Source: Colimorpha_A sp045543555
Lineage (GTDB): Bacteria; Bacillota; Clostridia; Oscillospirales; CAG-272
NCBI GenBank assembly: GCA_045543555.1
Contig: JAZQMQ010000016.1
Location: 62,001-126,000 of the forward strand
Length of the DNA: 64,000 nt
Reading direction: 5' to 3'
The notes beneath the pieces were generated by a model that did not search any database, was not told where the DNA came from, and saw only the letters and a program-made list of their open reading frames with translations. This document shows positions 1 through 7,574 of the stretch, piece after piece. A program made the position numbers and the translations under genes. Position 1 is the first letter of the stretch. Each line of letters opens with the position of its first letter.

Positions 1-147
1 CTTTGCAGCCTTTTCAGCTCTTTCGGGAATGATGTCGCAGAACGCAACCATCTGTACATTGTTCTGCTTTTTGATTGAGGGCATGTGCTTTCCGTTTGCA
101 ATACCACCGCAACCGATAATACCTGTCTTTATAACTCTGGTTTCCAT
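1..147 (-). CDS. Gfo/Idh/MocA family oxidoreductase, N-terminal part (runs off window start)
   Basis: Only the first 49 codons are inside the window. They encode the start of a Rossmann fold, with the dinucleotide-binding glycine motif IIGCGGIA at residues 9-16 and a following KHMPSIKKQ helix start, as in NAD(P)-dependent sugar or inositol dehydrogenases of this family. The start codon is supported by an AGGAG ribosome site about 8 nt upstream and by a consensus promoter further upstream. The substrate cannot be told from this fragment. A second member of the family is encoded at 26169-27350. Confidence 0.85.
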   Translation of the reverse strand, partial: METRVIKTGIIGCGGIANGKHMPSIKKQNNVQMVAFCDIIPERAEKAAK

Positions 148-224
148 TTTTTGATCTCCTTTAGTGTTCTCAGTGACAACGGCACAAAATTTCTGTTGCC
201 CTATAACATAATTTCACTACCATC

Positions 225-253
225 ATTATAGTGTAGATGAATATATGTGTCAA
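225..253 (-). promoter_or_regulatory. sigma-A promoter of the Gfo/Idh/MocA gene
   Basis: On the minus strand TTGACA (248-253) and TATAAT (225-230) are separated by exactly 17 nt, a perfect consensus. The transcript would have a leader of about 70 nt before the start codon at 147. Confidence 0.8.
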
Positions 254-317
254 GAGTTTATTTTGCTGTTTTACTGTTTTATTTTGCTGATTTTCAAATT
301 AGAAACGCAACAGAAAA

Positions 318-338
318 GCCGAGGCGTTATCCCTCGGC
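318..338 (-). terminator. Rho-independent terminator of the amidase gene
   Basis: GCCGAGG / CCTCGGC stem of 7 bp with a 7-nt loop, followed on the minus strand by TTTTC. The stop codon of the amidase gene (327-329) lies inside the loop, so translation and termination signals overlap. Confidence 0.65.
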
Positions 339-1142
339 AAGTTTTTGATTTATACCGTTCATTATTCTGTTCCAATCGAAGAGCTCTCCGGGGTCTGTCT
401 TGCTCGGATTGTATTCGTCGTGGCCGATGATATGCTCACGGTCGGGTATAATATCCCACCTTGACGTTATATCCTTGAGCAGAGCCGTGAGTGACTTATA
501 TTGCGCGTCGGTGTAGCCGATCATCTCCTTCGGGATCGAGTCGTACTGCTTCGATGTCAAATACTGATTCATATCCTTTTTTGATCCCATAGCGAGGAGC
601 TCGATGCCTATACTGTATTTGTTAAGCCTGTTTTCATATTTTTCGTTGCCGTTAAGCGAGCCCTTTCCTGCGTGCCAAGCGGCTCTCTGTTCGGGTATCC
701 AGCAATAGATCGTTCCGTCGCGGTCGATTACGTAATTTGTGCTCACGTAATTGCCTTTAAAAATATTCCTTACGCCTTCAAGCGAATAAGGATTATTAAT
801 ATCTATCACTACGTTTGACGAAAAATGTACCACAACGTATTCGGCAGGATATTCTCTTTCCCACGAATAATCCGTAAGGGGCAAAAAATCTCTTAGGGCG
901 AGCGAAGATACGATGTCGGTGTCGGTAGGAGGCTCGGAAGTAACGTTTTCGGATGTTTCGGAGGTGTTTGCCGACGTTTGAAAGGTGGCTTCGAGTGTTG
1001 TGTTTGGTGTTGTGATCGGTTTGGTATCGGAGGTTATGTCGGGCGACGTTTCGCCAAGCTCTGTTTTTGCTTTGTTTGCACAGGAAAGGAGATTTAAGGT
1101 GATTGACAAAAGTAAGATCAGGGGCATAAATGCTCGTTTCAT
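327..1142 (-). CDS. Secreted lipoprotein N-acetylmuramoyl-L-alanine amidase (Amidase_2/PGRP-like)
   Basis: A 271-residue lipoprotein. Residues 1-21 form a lipoprotein signal ending in the lipobox LLSC. A Thr/Ser-rich linker (about 25-80) tethers the domain to the membrane. The rest matches the zinc amidase_2 fold, which cuts the amide bond between muramic acid and the stem peptide. Visible landmarks are the first ligand in VVVHFS, the central NYVIDRDGTIYCWI strand and AAWHAG, and the C-terminal IIGHDEYNP and KTDPG, equivalent to the H...DPG ligand region of the family. The ribosome site is AGGAG 8 nt upstream. The gene follows the ABC operon after a 60-nt gap. A role in wall turnover or recycling is inferred. 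Confidence 0.85.
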   Translation of the reverse strand: MKRAFMPLILLLSITLNLLSCANKAKTELGETSPDITSDTKPITTPNTTLEATFQTSANTSETSENVTSEPPTDTDIVSSLALRDFLPLTDYSWEREYPAEYVVVHFSSNVVIDINNPYSLEGVRNIFKGNYVSTNYVIDRDGTIYCWIPEQRAAWHAGKGSLNGNEKYENRLNKYSIGIELLAMGSKKDMNQYLTSKQYDSIPKEMIGYTDAQYKSLTALLKDITSRWDIIPDREHIIGHDEYNPSKTDPGELFDWNRIMNGINQKLAEG

Positions 1143-1171
1143 TGCGTTTTCTCCTGCTTTTTAATAATCGT

Positions 1172-1199
1172 CAAGCCCTGCGGTTTACCGCAGGGCTTG
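1172..1199 (-). terminator. Hairpin after the ABC importer operon
   Basis: CAAGCCCTGCGG / CCGCAGGGCTTG, a 12-bp perfect stem with a 4-nt loop, just after the ATPase stop codon. No clean U-run follows on the minus strand, so it may be a weak terminator or an mRNA 3'-end stabiliser before the amidase gene. Confidence 0.5.
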
Positions 1200-1202
1200 T
1201 AC

Positions 1203-1997
1203 TTAACTTAAGAGTGCGCGGTCGGAAGTGAATTCCGCACCGCTTGCCTTTGTGAACATATTAAGAAGCGCATCGATGGTGAGATTTTTCTTTTCCTCTC
1301 CCTTTACGTCGAGGATGATCTGACCTGCGTTCATCATTATAAGTCTGTTTCCGTACGCGATCGCGTCTCTCATATTATGGGTTACCATAAGAGCAGTGAG
1401 TCCGTTTTCGCGGACGAGTTTTTCGGTGATCTCAAGAACCTTTGCGGCGGTCTTGGGGTCAAGAGCCGCAGTGTGCTCGTCGAGAAGAAGCAATTTCGGC
1501 TTTTTCATTGCAGCCATAAGCAGGGTTATAGCCTGTCTCTGTCCGCCCGAGAGCAGGCCCATCTTTGTTGTAAGACGGTTTTCAAGTCCGAGATCGAGGA
1601 GCTTAAGCTGTTCACGGTATCTTTCTCTGTCCTTGCCCGTGATCGCCCATCTTACGCCTCTTCTGTGACCTCTACTGTCTGCGATCGACATGTTTTCCTC
1701 AACCCACATATCCGATGCGGTTCCCATTCTTGGATCCTGGAAAACACGTCCGATATAGGAGGCTCTTTTATGCTCGGGAAGCTTTGTTACGTCGTTGCCG
1801 TCAATGATTATCTTGCCTTCATCAACCGGATAAACGCCTGCGACCATATTGAGTATAGTTGATTTTCCTGCGCCGTTACCGCCGATGACGGTGACGAAAT
1901 CTCCTTCATCAAGCTTCAAGCTTACGTTGTGAAGCACCTGCTTTTCATTTATTGTGCCTGCATTAAAGGTCTTTGATATATTTTTGATCTCAAGCAT
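1203..1997 (-). CDS. ABC importer ATPase (TrpZ-like)
   Basis: A 264-residue cytoplasmic nucleotide-binding subunit that powers the importer formed with the next two genes. Walker A is GGNGAGKST (about 38-46), the signature is LSGGQRQA, Walker B is LLLLDEH followed by the D-loop AALDP, and the switch histidine is in MVTHNM. The D-E-H after Walker B, in place of the common D-E-P, is seen in TrpXYZ/DUF534-type transporters. The start overlaps the end of the permease gene by 8 nt, showing translational coupling. The imported ligand is unknown. Confidence 0.88.
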   Translation of the reverse strand: MLEIKNISKTFNAGTINEKQVLHNVSLKLDEGDFVTVIGGNGAGKSTILNMVAGVYPVDEGKIIIDGNDVTKLPEHKRASYIGRVFQDPRMGTASDMWVEENMSIADSRGHRRGVRWAITGKDRERYREQLKLLDLGLENRLTTKMGLLSGGQRQAITLLMAAMKKPKLLLLDEHTAALDPKTAAKVLEITEKLVRENGLTALMVTHNMRDAIAYGNRLIMMNAGQIILDVKGEEKKNLTIDALLNMFTKASGAEFTSDRALLS

Positions 1998-2916
1998 TGG
2001 TCTTACCCTCCGTTCTCTTCTTTTTCGACTTAAGCTTTGACTTCAGGTAAGGAAGACCGAGGAAGAGTGCCACGACGCTCGCGGAAAGCATCTTCAGATA
2101 TTCCGAAGGGAGGCCGAGGAATATAACGGTCTGGAATACTAGCCAATATATGATCGCACCGCAGATTACAAAGAACAGTCTGAATGCAAAATTTGTTGTC
2201 TTTTTCTGGAAGAGTGCCTCACCGACGATAACCGCCGCAAGACCGATAACGATCGCTCCGCGTCCCATGTTGATGTCCGCCGCGCCCTGCTGTTGAGCAA
2301 GAAGTGAGCCAGCGAGAGCGACAACGCCGTTGGAGAGACCAAGTCCGAACACCTTTGTGAAATTGGTGTTGATTCCCTGTGCGCGGCTCATTTCAAGGTT
2401 ATTACCCGTCGCACGAAGGGACATTCCAAGCTCGGTTCCGAAGAACCAATAAAGGAGAAGCACGATGATCACAACTATCAGCGCGAGGATCGCAAGCGTA
2501 TTGTATATATCTGTTGTGCCGGATGAAATAAGCACAACGTCGCCGTACTTGAATCTTGTGAGAGCGATGTTAGCTCTTCCTTCCATAATAATAAGGTTTA
2601 CAGACCAAAGCATAAGCTGAGTAAGAATACCTGCGAGGATGGCAGGAATTCCGAGTAATGTGTGGAACAGACCGGTTACCATGCCGGCAAGAATTCCCGC
2701 TATCATAGCACAGATCATTGCTACGTAGATATTTGAGCCGTTTGTTACCATTACGGTACAAACAGCGGCACCTGTACAGATCGAGCCGTCGACGGTTAGA
2801 TCGGCAACATCGAGTACCTTGTACGTTATGTAAAGGCCTATTGCCATGATTCCCCAGACAAGTCCCTGAGAAACCGCGCCGGGAAGCGTTCCCAGCCAAT
2901 TTAGTATCATATCCAT
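1990..2916 (-). CDS. ABC importer permease, branched-chain/TrpY-like (BPD_transp_2)
   Basis: About 308 residues with eight to nine hydrophobic segments, the inner-membrane channel of the importer. The motif VADLTVDGSICTGAAV near residue 45 and the EA-loop-like region LRATGNNLEMSRAQGI (about 185-200) are typical of permeases that pair with PF04392 binding proteins. I chose the ATG at 2916 (protein starts MDMILNW). An upstream in-frame ATG at 2973 would add 19 residues not typical of the family, while AAAGGA lies about 12 nt before 2916. A basic lysine-rich C-terminus faces the cytoplasm. Confidence 0.85.
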   Translation of the reverse strand: MDMILNWLGTLPGAVSQGLVWGIMAIGLYITYKVLDVADLTVDGSICTGAAVCTVMVTNGSNIYVAMICAMIAGILAGMVTGLFHTLLGIPAILAGILTQLMLWSVNLIIMEGRANIALTRFKYGDVVLISSGTTDIYNTLAILALIVVIIVLLLYWFFGTELGMSLRATGNNLEMSRAQGINTNFTKVFGLGLSNGVVALAGSLLAQQQGAADINMGRGAIVIGLAAVIVGEALFQKKTTNFAFRLFFVICGAIIYWLVFQTVIFLGLPSEYLKMLSASVVALFLGLPYLKSKLKSKKKRTEGKTNA

Positions 2917-3023
2917 AGAGTCAAAATTTCCTTTCAAGCATAGGGAAAAGCTTATCGTCAAGTTTGGCGACAAGCCTTAAAATCGATATTAGCCTGCGGG
3001 CTGAGCCCGCAGGCGGTTAGGTG

Positions 3024-3995
3024 TTATTCAGCAGTAATGGGGGTGTATCCCTTAGCTTCGAGCGCTGCGGTATCAATGCCAAGCTGAGCGCACTTAGCGG
3101 CATTGTACTTTTTGGTGAAAATCTCGGAGTAAGCGATCTTCATTTCTGAGATCTTAGCCTCACCCTTAAGAATCTTAACAGCCATCTTACCGGTTGCAAC
3201 ACCGAGATCATAGTAGTCGATGGAAAGAGTTGCAACTCCGCATCCGGAGCAGATTCCTTCTTCGCCTGCGATAACGGGAGTGTCGCCGATCACGCCGTTG
3301 ATGGTTTCGGTACAGCTTGCAGCTGTGTTATCGGTGGGGATGTAAATTACGTCTGCCCATGCTGCAGCAGAAGCGGCAACCGTGGAAACGTCGTTGGAAT
3401 CGGTGAACGAGTAATCCTTGGTTTCGATGCTCTTTTCGTTCAGGAGGCGTGCCACCTCTTTTACCTGATACTTGGAGTTAGGCTCGCCGCTACAGTAGAG
3501 CATAGCGACCTTTTTGGCCTCGGGGAAAAGATCGGTGATCATATCAGCCTGCTGATCGAGGGGAGCAAGATCGGAGGTTCCCGAAACGTTTGCACCGACA
3601 AGACCGTTGAAATTGTCGATTCCGAGAGCTGTGCCGTATTCGGTAACAGAGGTTCCGAGGATCGGAATATCTGCAGTTCCGTTAACTGCCGCCTGAAGAG
3701 CGGGAGTTGCATTTGCCATGATAAGGTCAACCTTCTTGCTTACGAAGTTGTTGACGATGGTTGTACAAACGGAAGGGTCGTTGCTGGCGTTCTCATTTAA
3801 GAACTCAACGGTGCCTTCGCCCATCTCTTCGTTGATGGCATCCATAAAGCCCTTTGTCGCGGCGTCGAGCGCGGGGTGCTGAACGAGCTGACAGATACCA
3901 ACCGTGTATTTGCTGTTGCTTTTATTACATGATGCGAGAAGCGAAACGCTGAGCAGCATAACTACTGCTAAGATGAGGGATAATGTCTTTTTCAT
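3024..3995 (-). CDS. ABC importer substrate-binding lipoprotein (ABC_sub_bind/DUF534, TrpX-like)
   Basis: A 323-residue lipoprotein; its signal ends in the lipobox LLASC (Cys about 23). The body follows the two-lobed type I binding fold, starting YTVGICQLVQHPALDAA, then the hinge region ILGTSVTEYGTALG and the second lobe with AMLYCSGEPNSKYQ. Members of this family have been linked to tryptophan or other small organic ligands, but the ligand here is not deducible. The start at 3995 places the signal peptide correctly; AAAGGA lies 13 nt upstream, rather far. First gene of the operon 3995 to 1203, directly behind a perfect promoter. No T-box leader is present, unlike trp-type relatives in streptococci. 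Confidence 0.87.
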   Translation of the reverse strand: MKKTLSLILAVVMLLSVSLLASCNKSNSKYTVGICQLVQHPALDAATKGFMDAINEEMGEGTVEFLNENASNDPSVCTTIVNNFVSKKVDLIMANATPALQAAVNGTADIPILGTSVTEYGTALGIDNFNGLVGANVSGTSDLAPLDQQADMITDLFPEAKKVAMLYCSGEPNSKYQVKEVARLLNEKSIETKDYSFTDSNDVSTVAASAAAWADVIYIPTDNTAASCTETINGVIGDTPVIAGEEGICSGCGVATLSIDYYDLGVATGKMAVKILKGEAKISEMKIAYSEIFTKKYNAAKCAQLGIDTAALEAKGYTPITAE

Positions 3996-4031
3996 TGGTT
4001 TAAAACCGTCCTTTATTTTTATGATGCTATG

Positions 4032-4060
4032 ATTATAGCACCGCAAGTAACATAAGTCAA
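4032..4060 (-). promoter_or_regulatory. sigma-A promoter of the ABC importer operon
   Basis: Minus-strand TTGACT (4055-4060), 17-nt spacer, TATAAT (4032-4037). The predicted transcript starts near 4025, leaving only about 30 nt of leader and no room for a riboswitch. Confidence 0.8.
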
Positions 4061-4129
4061 GCAAATGTTTTTAATTATTCCATAAAAAAATGTTATTATA
4101 GAGGCAACGGTTGCGATTAAAAGCTTGTG

Positions 4130-4173
4130 CGCTCGTTAGTTGTGCAAAATGCACAACTAACGAGCGTTTTTTT
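4130..4173 (+). terminator. Strong orphan Rho-independent terminator
   Basis: An 18-bp perfect stem starting CGCTCGTTAGTTGTGCA at 4130 with a 1-3 nt loop, followed on the plus strand by seven T (4167-4173). No plus-strand gene precedes it. Either it ends a very short RNA starting near 4100 or it insulates the divergent operons. A weak TATTAT-like -10 lies near 4094. Confidence 0.75.
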
Positions 4174-4213
4174 GTAAAAAACAGAGAAATGTGCCACGCT
4201 GCCGAGGATTATA

Positions 4214-4242
4214 TTGCAAATTTTTCATTTATATGGTATAAT
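4214..4242 (+). promoter_or_regulatory. sigma-A promoter of the Cys-rich lipoprotein/FtsX locus
   Basis: TTGCAA (4214-4219), 17-nt spacer, TATAAT (4237-4242). Nothing terminator-like is seen between this promoter and the genes from 4401 to 9661. Confidence 0.7.
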
Positions 4243-4273
4243 AAAGTAAACAGTATAGAAAGAGGTGATACCG

Positions 4274-4309
4274 ATGAACGATCAAGAAATCGTTGCCAAG
4301 AAAAATTAA
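4274..4309 (+). other. Possible 11-codon leader peptide
   Basis: ATG at 4274 with GAAAGAGGTGATACC before it encodes MNDQEIVAKKN and a stop. Two still shorter ATG frames (MKRK, MPLNK) follow before 4401. It may be a leader peptide or just the relic of a lost gene; sequence alone cannot decide. Confidence 0.2.
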
Positions 4310-4400
4310 TGAAAAGGAAGTGATGCCATTGAACAAATAATATATCTCGTTTTCCAATATTCGCAATAGATTCTATAAATTTAGAAAACAGGTATAAACA

Positions 4401-5035
4401 ATGAATAAAAACATTAAAAAACGCTGTGTGCGATAATGTCCCTGATAATGCTTATGTCGGTGAGCGTAGTCCATTCGATTGCGCTGGGCGGAGAAATGGA
4501 GATAACTCCTTTTAATGCTTGTGTTCATAATTATAGTATTCATATAAGTACAAATGAAACCACAAGAAAGCACAAATATGAATGCTCAAAATGTGGTGCA
4601 ACGCAAGAGGAACCCTGCTACGTTTCCGATAATTGTTCAACGTACTATAACATCCCATATCCGACTTGCGATCTCTGTCACATAACTGTGTTTGATGTAC
4701 ATGATTTTCAATATACTTTTACGGGAACTTCGCTTAATCCAACACATCAGCTTATGTGTGTAGCAATGGACGGTTATTCAAGCTGTATGTGCACACTTGG
4801 AGGACATGAGCCTTGTACGTATACAAACATTTTGATTTACAGATCGTATTCGAGCAAAGGACATCGGCTTGTTAAAGAATGTGATGATTGCGGTAACAAA
4901 ATATCCTTGGGATATTATGATCCGGAATGGCATACATCCGGAAGCGATCCCAATTGTGATTATTGCGGAATGGATACAGCAATAGGAATATTTGATACCG
5001 ATGATCTTTTGTCATTGGGATACGAAATAATCTGA
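4401..5035 (+). CDS. Secreted Cys/His-rich protein with CxxC modules; signal peptide interrupted by a frameshift
   Basis: The long open frame starts at the ATG at 4436 and gives 199 residues. Upstream, the ATG at 4401 opens MNKNIKK and would join the main frame if the A6 run at 4416-4421 had one more A, giving a normal Sec signal (MNKNIKKTLCAIMSLIMLMSV). From 4436 alone the protein keeps a hydrophobic start but no basic N-region. The mature part has CxxC pairs in ECSKCGA, PTCDLCH, KECDDCGN and NCDYCGM, with histidines nearby (HKYEC, GHRLVKEC). This suggests small zinc-ribbon-like folds such as those in clostridial surface proteins. I recognise no enzyme. It is the first large gene behind the promoter at 4214. 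Confidence 0.65.
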
Positions 5036-5045
5036 TATCTTTTTT

Positions 5046-5085
5046 CGCTTGCCTCTCATTGTAACTTTTCAATGGGAGGCAAGCG
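5046..5085 (+). other. Long intercistronic hairpin
   Basis: A 16-bp stem (5046-5061 with 5070-5085, one G-U pair) and 8-nt loop between the Cys-rich gene and the next lipoprotein gene. T residues precede it and none follow on the plus strand, so it is not a standard terminator. It could set a processing point or protect the upstream mRNA end. Confidence 0.5.
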
Positions 5086-5112
5086 GAAACACTTATTCGA
5101 AAGGAGATACAA

Positions 5113-5790
5113 ATGATAAAAAAGACATTAAGCATGATTATGACATTGATCATGATGTTATCCGTTCTGTCATCATGCAGTTTGTTATTCGATGGTGATG
5201 AAAAGAAAAAGGAAACGAAGGAAACTACTGCTCCGATTATTCAGACAACCCCGGAGTTAACGACCCCTGTGCAAACAACCGAGCCGCCTGCAAAAACACA
5301 GCCCGATGACGAGTTTAAGATAATTGCAATTGATCCAATACAGGTTGGTGAAACAAAAAAATTTGAAGAACCGACCGTTTTCTATTATTGGGGAAGCATT
5401 AACACAACCGTCTATGCTCTCGAGTGCTACAGACCCGACGAAAATTCACTGTATTTTAAAACGCAAGCAGACGGCGTGACTCCTTTCGACTCCGGTGCTC
5501 CTTACATATGCTATCACAGAAACTGGATTATTGATATGAAAAATCTCGTGTTTTTTCATGATATTACTCACAAGAAGACCGATGAGTACAGCGAATATGA
5601 TGTTTTGATGGAAGTAACTGGTGATTATACCGATCACAGAAAATATTTAGCTGAGCTTGTTAAAGAAACTTTAGGCGATGATTATGATGAGGATAAATGG
5701 TATATAGTTCATAACGGCGTTTTTTACGACTCCAAGGATTATGAAGTAATTACCGATATAGAAGCACACAAGGCAAAATACGGGCTTTAA
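5113..5790 (+). CDS. Lipoprotein with Thr/Pro-rich linker, unknown function
   Basis: 225 residues. The signal MIKKTLSMIMTLIMMLSVLSSC gives Cys22 as the lipidation site, followed by acidic-basic DGDEKKKETKE and a Thr/Pro linker (about 35-63) that would span the cell wall. The remaining 160 residues are rich in Tyr, Asp and Glu, with no CxxC and no catalytic motif I recognise. AAAGGAG lies 7 nt before the ATG. It sits between two Cys-rich secreted proteins and upstream of an FtsX-type ABC transporter, so a joint role at the cell surface is likely but unproven. Confidence 0.75.
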   Translation: MIKKTLSMIMTLIMMLSVLSSCSLLFDGDEKKKETKETTAPIIQTTPELTTPVQTTEPPAKTQPDDEFKIIAIDPIQVGETKKFEEPTVFYYWGSINTTVYALECYRPDENSLYFKTQADGVTPFDSGAPYICYHRNWIIDMKNLVFFHDITHKKTDEYSEYDVLMEVTGDYTDHRKYLAELVKETLGDDYDEDKWYIVHNGVFYDSKDYEVITDIEAHKAKYGL

Positions 5791-5805
5791 TGCGGTTTTA
5801 TAAAA

Positions 5806-6186
5806 ATGAAGAAAAACTATAACTGTATAATAATTATATTGCTTGCCTGTACCATTCTTCTGTGCTCCTGCGGAACGGGCGTAAGGGTTGACAAGGAATA
5901 TGAAAAGGAGCTTATTGCCACGGGTGGCCCTCCTACGGTTATTCCGATAGATCCGCCGACAAAGTGCTATCACCGTCAGGCGACCATACGCGGGGAAACT
6001 GAGCATTGGACACAATGCGAGCTATGCGGAGAAGTGCTTTCGGAAAAGATACCGCACGAAGCGGTGAGCAAAAAAGAACTTCCTTCGCTGTACTATATCG
6101 CGGGTGTACCTTGTAAGGCAAAAGAGGAAAGGTGTTCCTGCAATAAGGTTATAAGAACGGTATACACACCTATTGATGAAAGTTGA
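5806..6186 (+). CDS. Small lipoprotein with one CxxC module
   Basis: 126 residues with a lipoprotein signal (hydrophobic 8-19, lipobox LLCSC). The mature part carries HWTQCELCGEVLSEKIPHE, the same H-x-x-x-C-x-x-C-G...H layout as in the protein from 4401, and later CKAKEERCSC. This looks like a metal-binding finger outside the membrane. The ribosome site is poor (GCGGTTTTATAAAA), and translation may depend on the gene ending 15 nt upstream. Its stop lies 7 nt before the permease start at 6194, placing it in the same operon. Confidence 0.7.
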   Translation: MKKNYNCIIIILLACTILLCSCGTGVRVDKEYEKELIATGGPPTVIPIDPPTKCYHRQATIRGETEHWTQCELCGEVLSEKIPHEAVSKKELPSLYYIAGVPCKAKEERCSCNKVIRTVYTPIDES

Positions 6187-6193
6187 GGGGGCT

Positions 6194-7573
6194 ATGAATT
6201 ATTTTGTAACCGCACTCCGCAACATAAAAGGACGTTTCAGAACTGCCGTTTTCTCCGGTGTATTGTTTTTTGTAATAACGGTTGCTCTCGTATTCTGCAC
6301 CCTGATGCTCAGCATTTGCGACGTTATAGCTGCAAGGAATGAGGATCCGTATTCCGATTATTACAGACTCGTTGTTGACAAGACGGCTTTGGGTGAGGAT
6401 TTCGGATACTCAAGCGTTGACCTGATGTCGTCGGGAGGCTGGAAGCGAAACAGAAATATTCTTCGATATTTTAAGGATATTGAGGATTACAGCGGAATCA
6501 TTATGATGAACTCAACGTCGGTTGAGCTTGACCCGATTATGCCCGACAACGTCGAAAGTAAGGTGATAAACAAGGATTTTAAGCTTTTCGGAGTAATGAG
6601 ATGTATAGATCTCTATTTGTTCGGAAGGGGCGATCTGGTTTTGAGCGAGGGGCGTCTTATTTCCCGTGACGACCACGATAATAAGGAAAAAGTTTGTGTG
6701 ATAAGCCGTACTCTTGCCTCCCTTAACGGAATCGGAGTGGGAGATACCTTCGACATCGGTTTGTATAACGAGAGATTTACACCCGATGCCAAGCCTGTTG
6801 CCTTTACCGTTGTCGGCCTTTTCGAGGATACTGTATGGCGCGATAAAAAAGCAAATATGACAAGCAAGTTGACCGAAAACTATGTTTTATTGCCTTTTTC
6901 TGCGCTTGAAGTAACCGATTATGGATTGGATGCCTATAATTTTCAGATCAAAGCAGACGACAGGCACATAAAAGAGATTGAAAGGCTTACCAATTACTAC
7001 AGCGCTTCATTCACGGATGGATATGAATCCAAATTCATTAAGGTGTCGGATATCTATGCAGGGCAGAACCACGGCTTGCGAATGCTCGAAAGTACGGTAA
7101 GATTGCTTCAGTATATGCTGATCGGCATTCTTTGCGTGCTTCTTGTCATATTTGTCTATACGTCGTTAAATCACCGCAGACGTGAAATGGGCATCTATCT
7201 TGCTCTTGGCGGGACGAAGCTCGGTAGTGTGTTTATGACGTTTTTTGAAGCATCGATACCTGTTGCGATCGGTACAATTCTCGGAGGAGATTTCGTTAAT
7301 CTGTTTATGAAACGCCCTGCGATAGCGCTTGCGGAATTGGTCCTCGGTCAGAGATCAGCGGACAGCTTATCCAACACCACGTCCGATTCAATTGCTTCTT
7401 TGTCGGAGGACGTACGGATTATAGAAAGTGCACTTTCACACGAGGTTATGACAGATGTGGTGATCAAGGGCGCGGGAACGGTTATTATCGTATTTGCCAT
7501 ATCCTCTGTGTTAACATCGCTTTTTATCGTTCTTATCAAGCCTATAAAGCTTCTTTCAAAAGCAGGTGATTGA
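6194..7573 (+). CDS. FtsX/MacB-type ABC transporter permease (first subunit)
   Basis: 459 residues with the MacB/LolC layout: one N-terminal membrane helix (about 15-40), a large extracytoplasmic domain (about 45-300), then three helices near 305-330, 350-370 and 430-452. The motif RRREMGIYLALGGTK after the second helix is the coupling region of FtsX permeases. I start at the ATG at 6194 because GAGGGG precedes it; an upstream start would overlap the previous gene. Such mechanotransmission transporters export or extract lipoproteins and peptides rather than pump solutes across. Neighbouring lipoproteins are possible clients. Confidence 0.85.
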   Translation: MNYFVTALRNIKGRFRTAVFSGVLFFVITVALVFCTLMLSICDVIAARNEDPYSDYYRLVVDKTALGEDFGYSSVDLMSSGGWKRNRNILRYFKDIEDYSGIIMMNSTSVELDPIMPDNVESKVINKDFKLFGVMRCIDLYLFGRGDLVLSEGRLISRDDHDNKEKVCVISRTLASLNGIGVGDTFDIGLYNERFTPDAKPVAFTVVGLFEDTVWRDKKANMTSKLTENYVLLPFSALEVTDYGLDAYNFQIKADDRHIKEIERLTNYYSASFTDGYESKFIKVSDIYAGQNHGLRMLESTVRLLQYMLIGILCVLLVIFVYTSLNHRRREMGIYLALGGTKLGSVFMTFFEASIPVAIGTILGGDFVNLFMKRPAIALAELVLGQRSADSLSNTTSDSIASLSEDVRIIESALSHEVMTDVVIKGAGTVIIVFAISSVLTSLFIVLIKPIKLLSKAGD

Positions 7574-7574
7574 T

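Noticed and set aside
1377..1862. 161-codon plus-strand frame opposite the ABC ATPase
   Set aside because: Antisense shadow of a gene with intact Walker motifs.
3996..4030. T-box or other riboswitch before the TrpXYZ-type importer
   Set aside because: The promoter leaves only about 30 nt of leader, too short for a T-box.
4111..4323. 70-codon plus-strand frame
   Set aside because: It runs through a terminator hairpin and a promoter and has no ribosome site.
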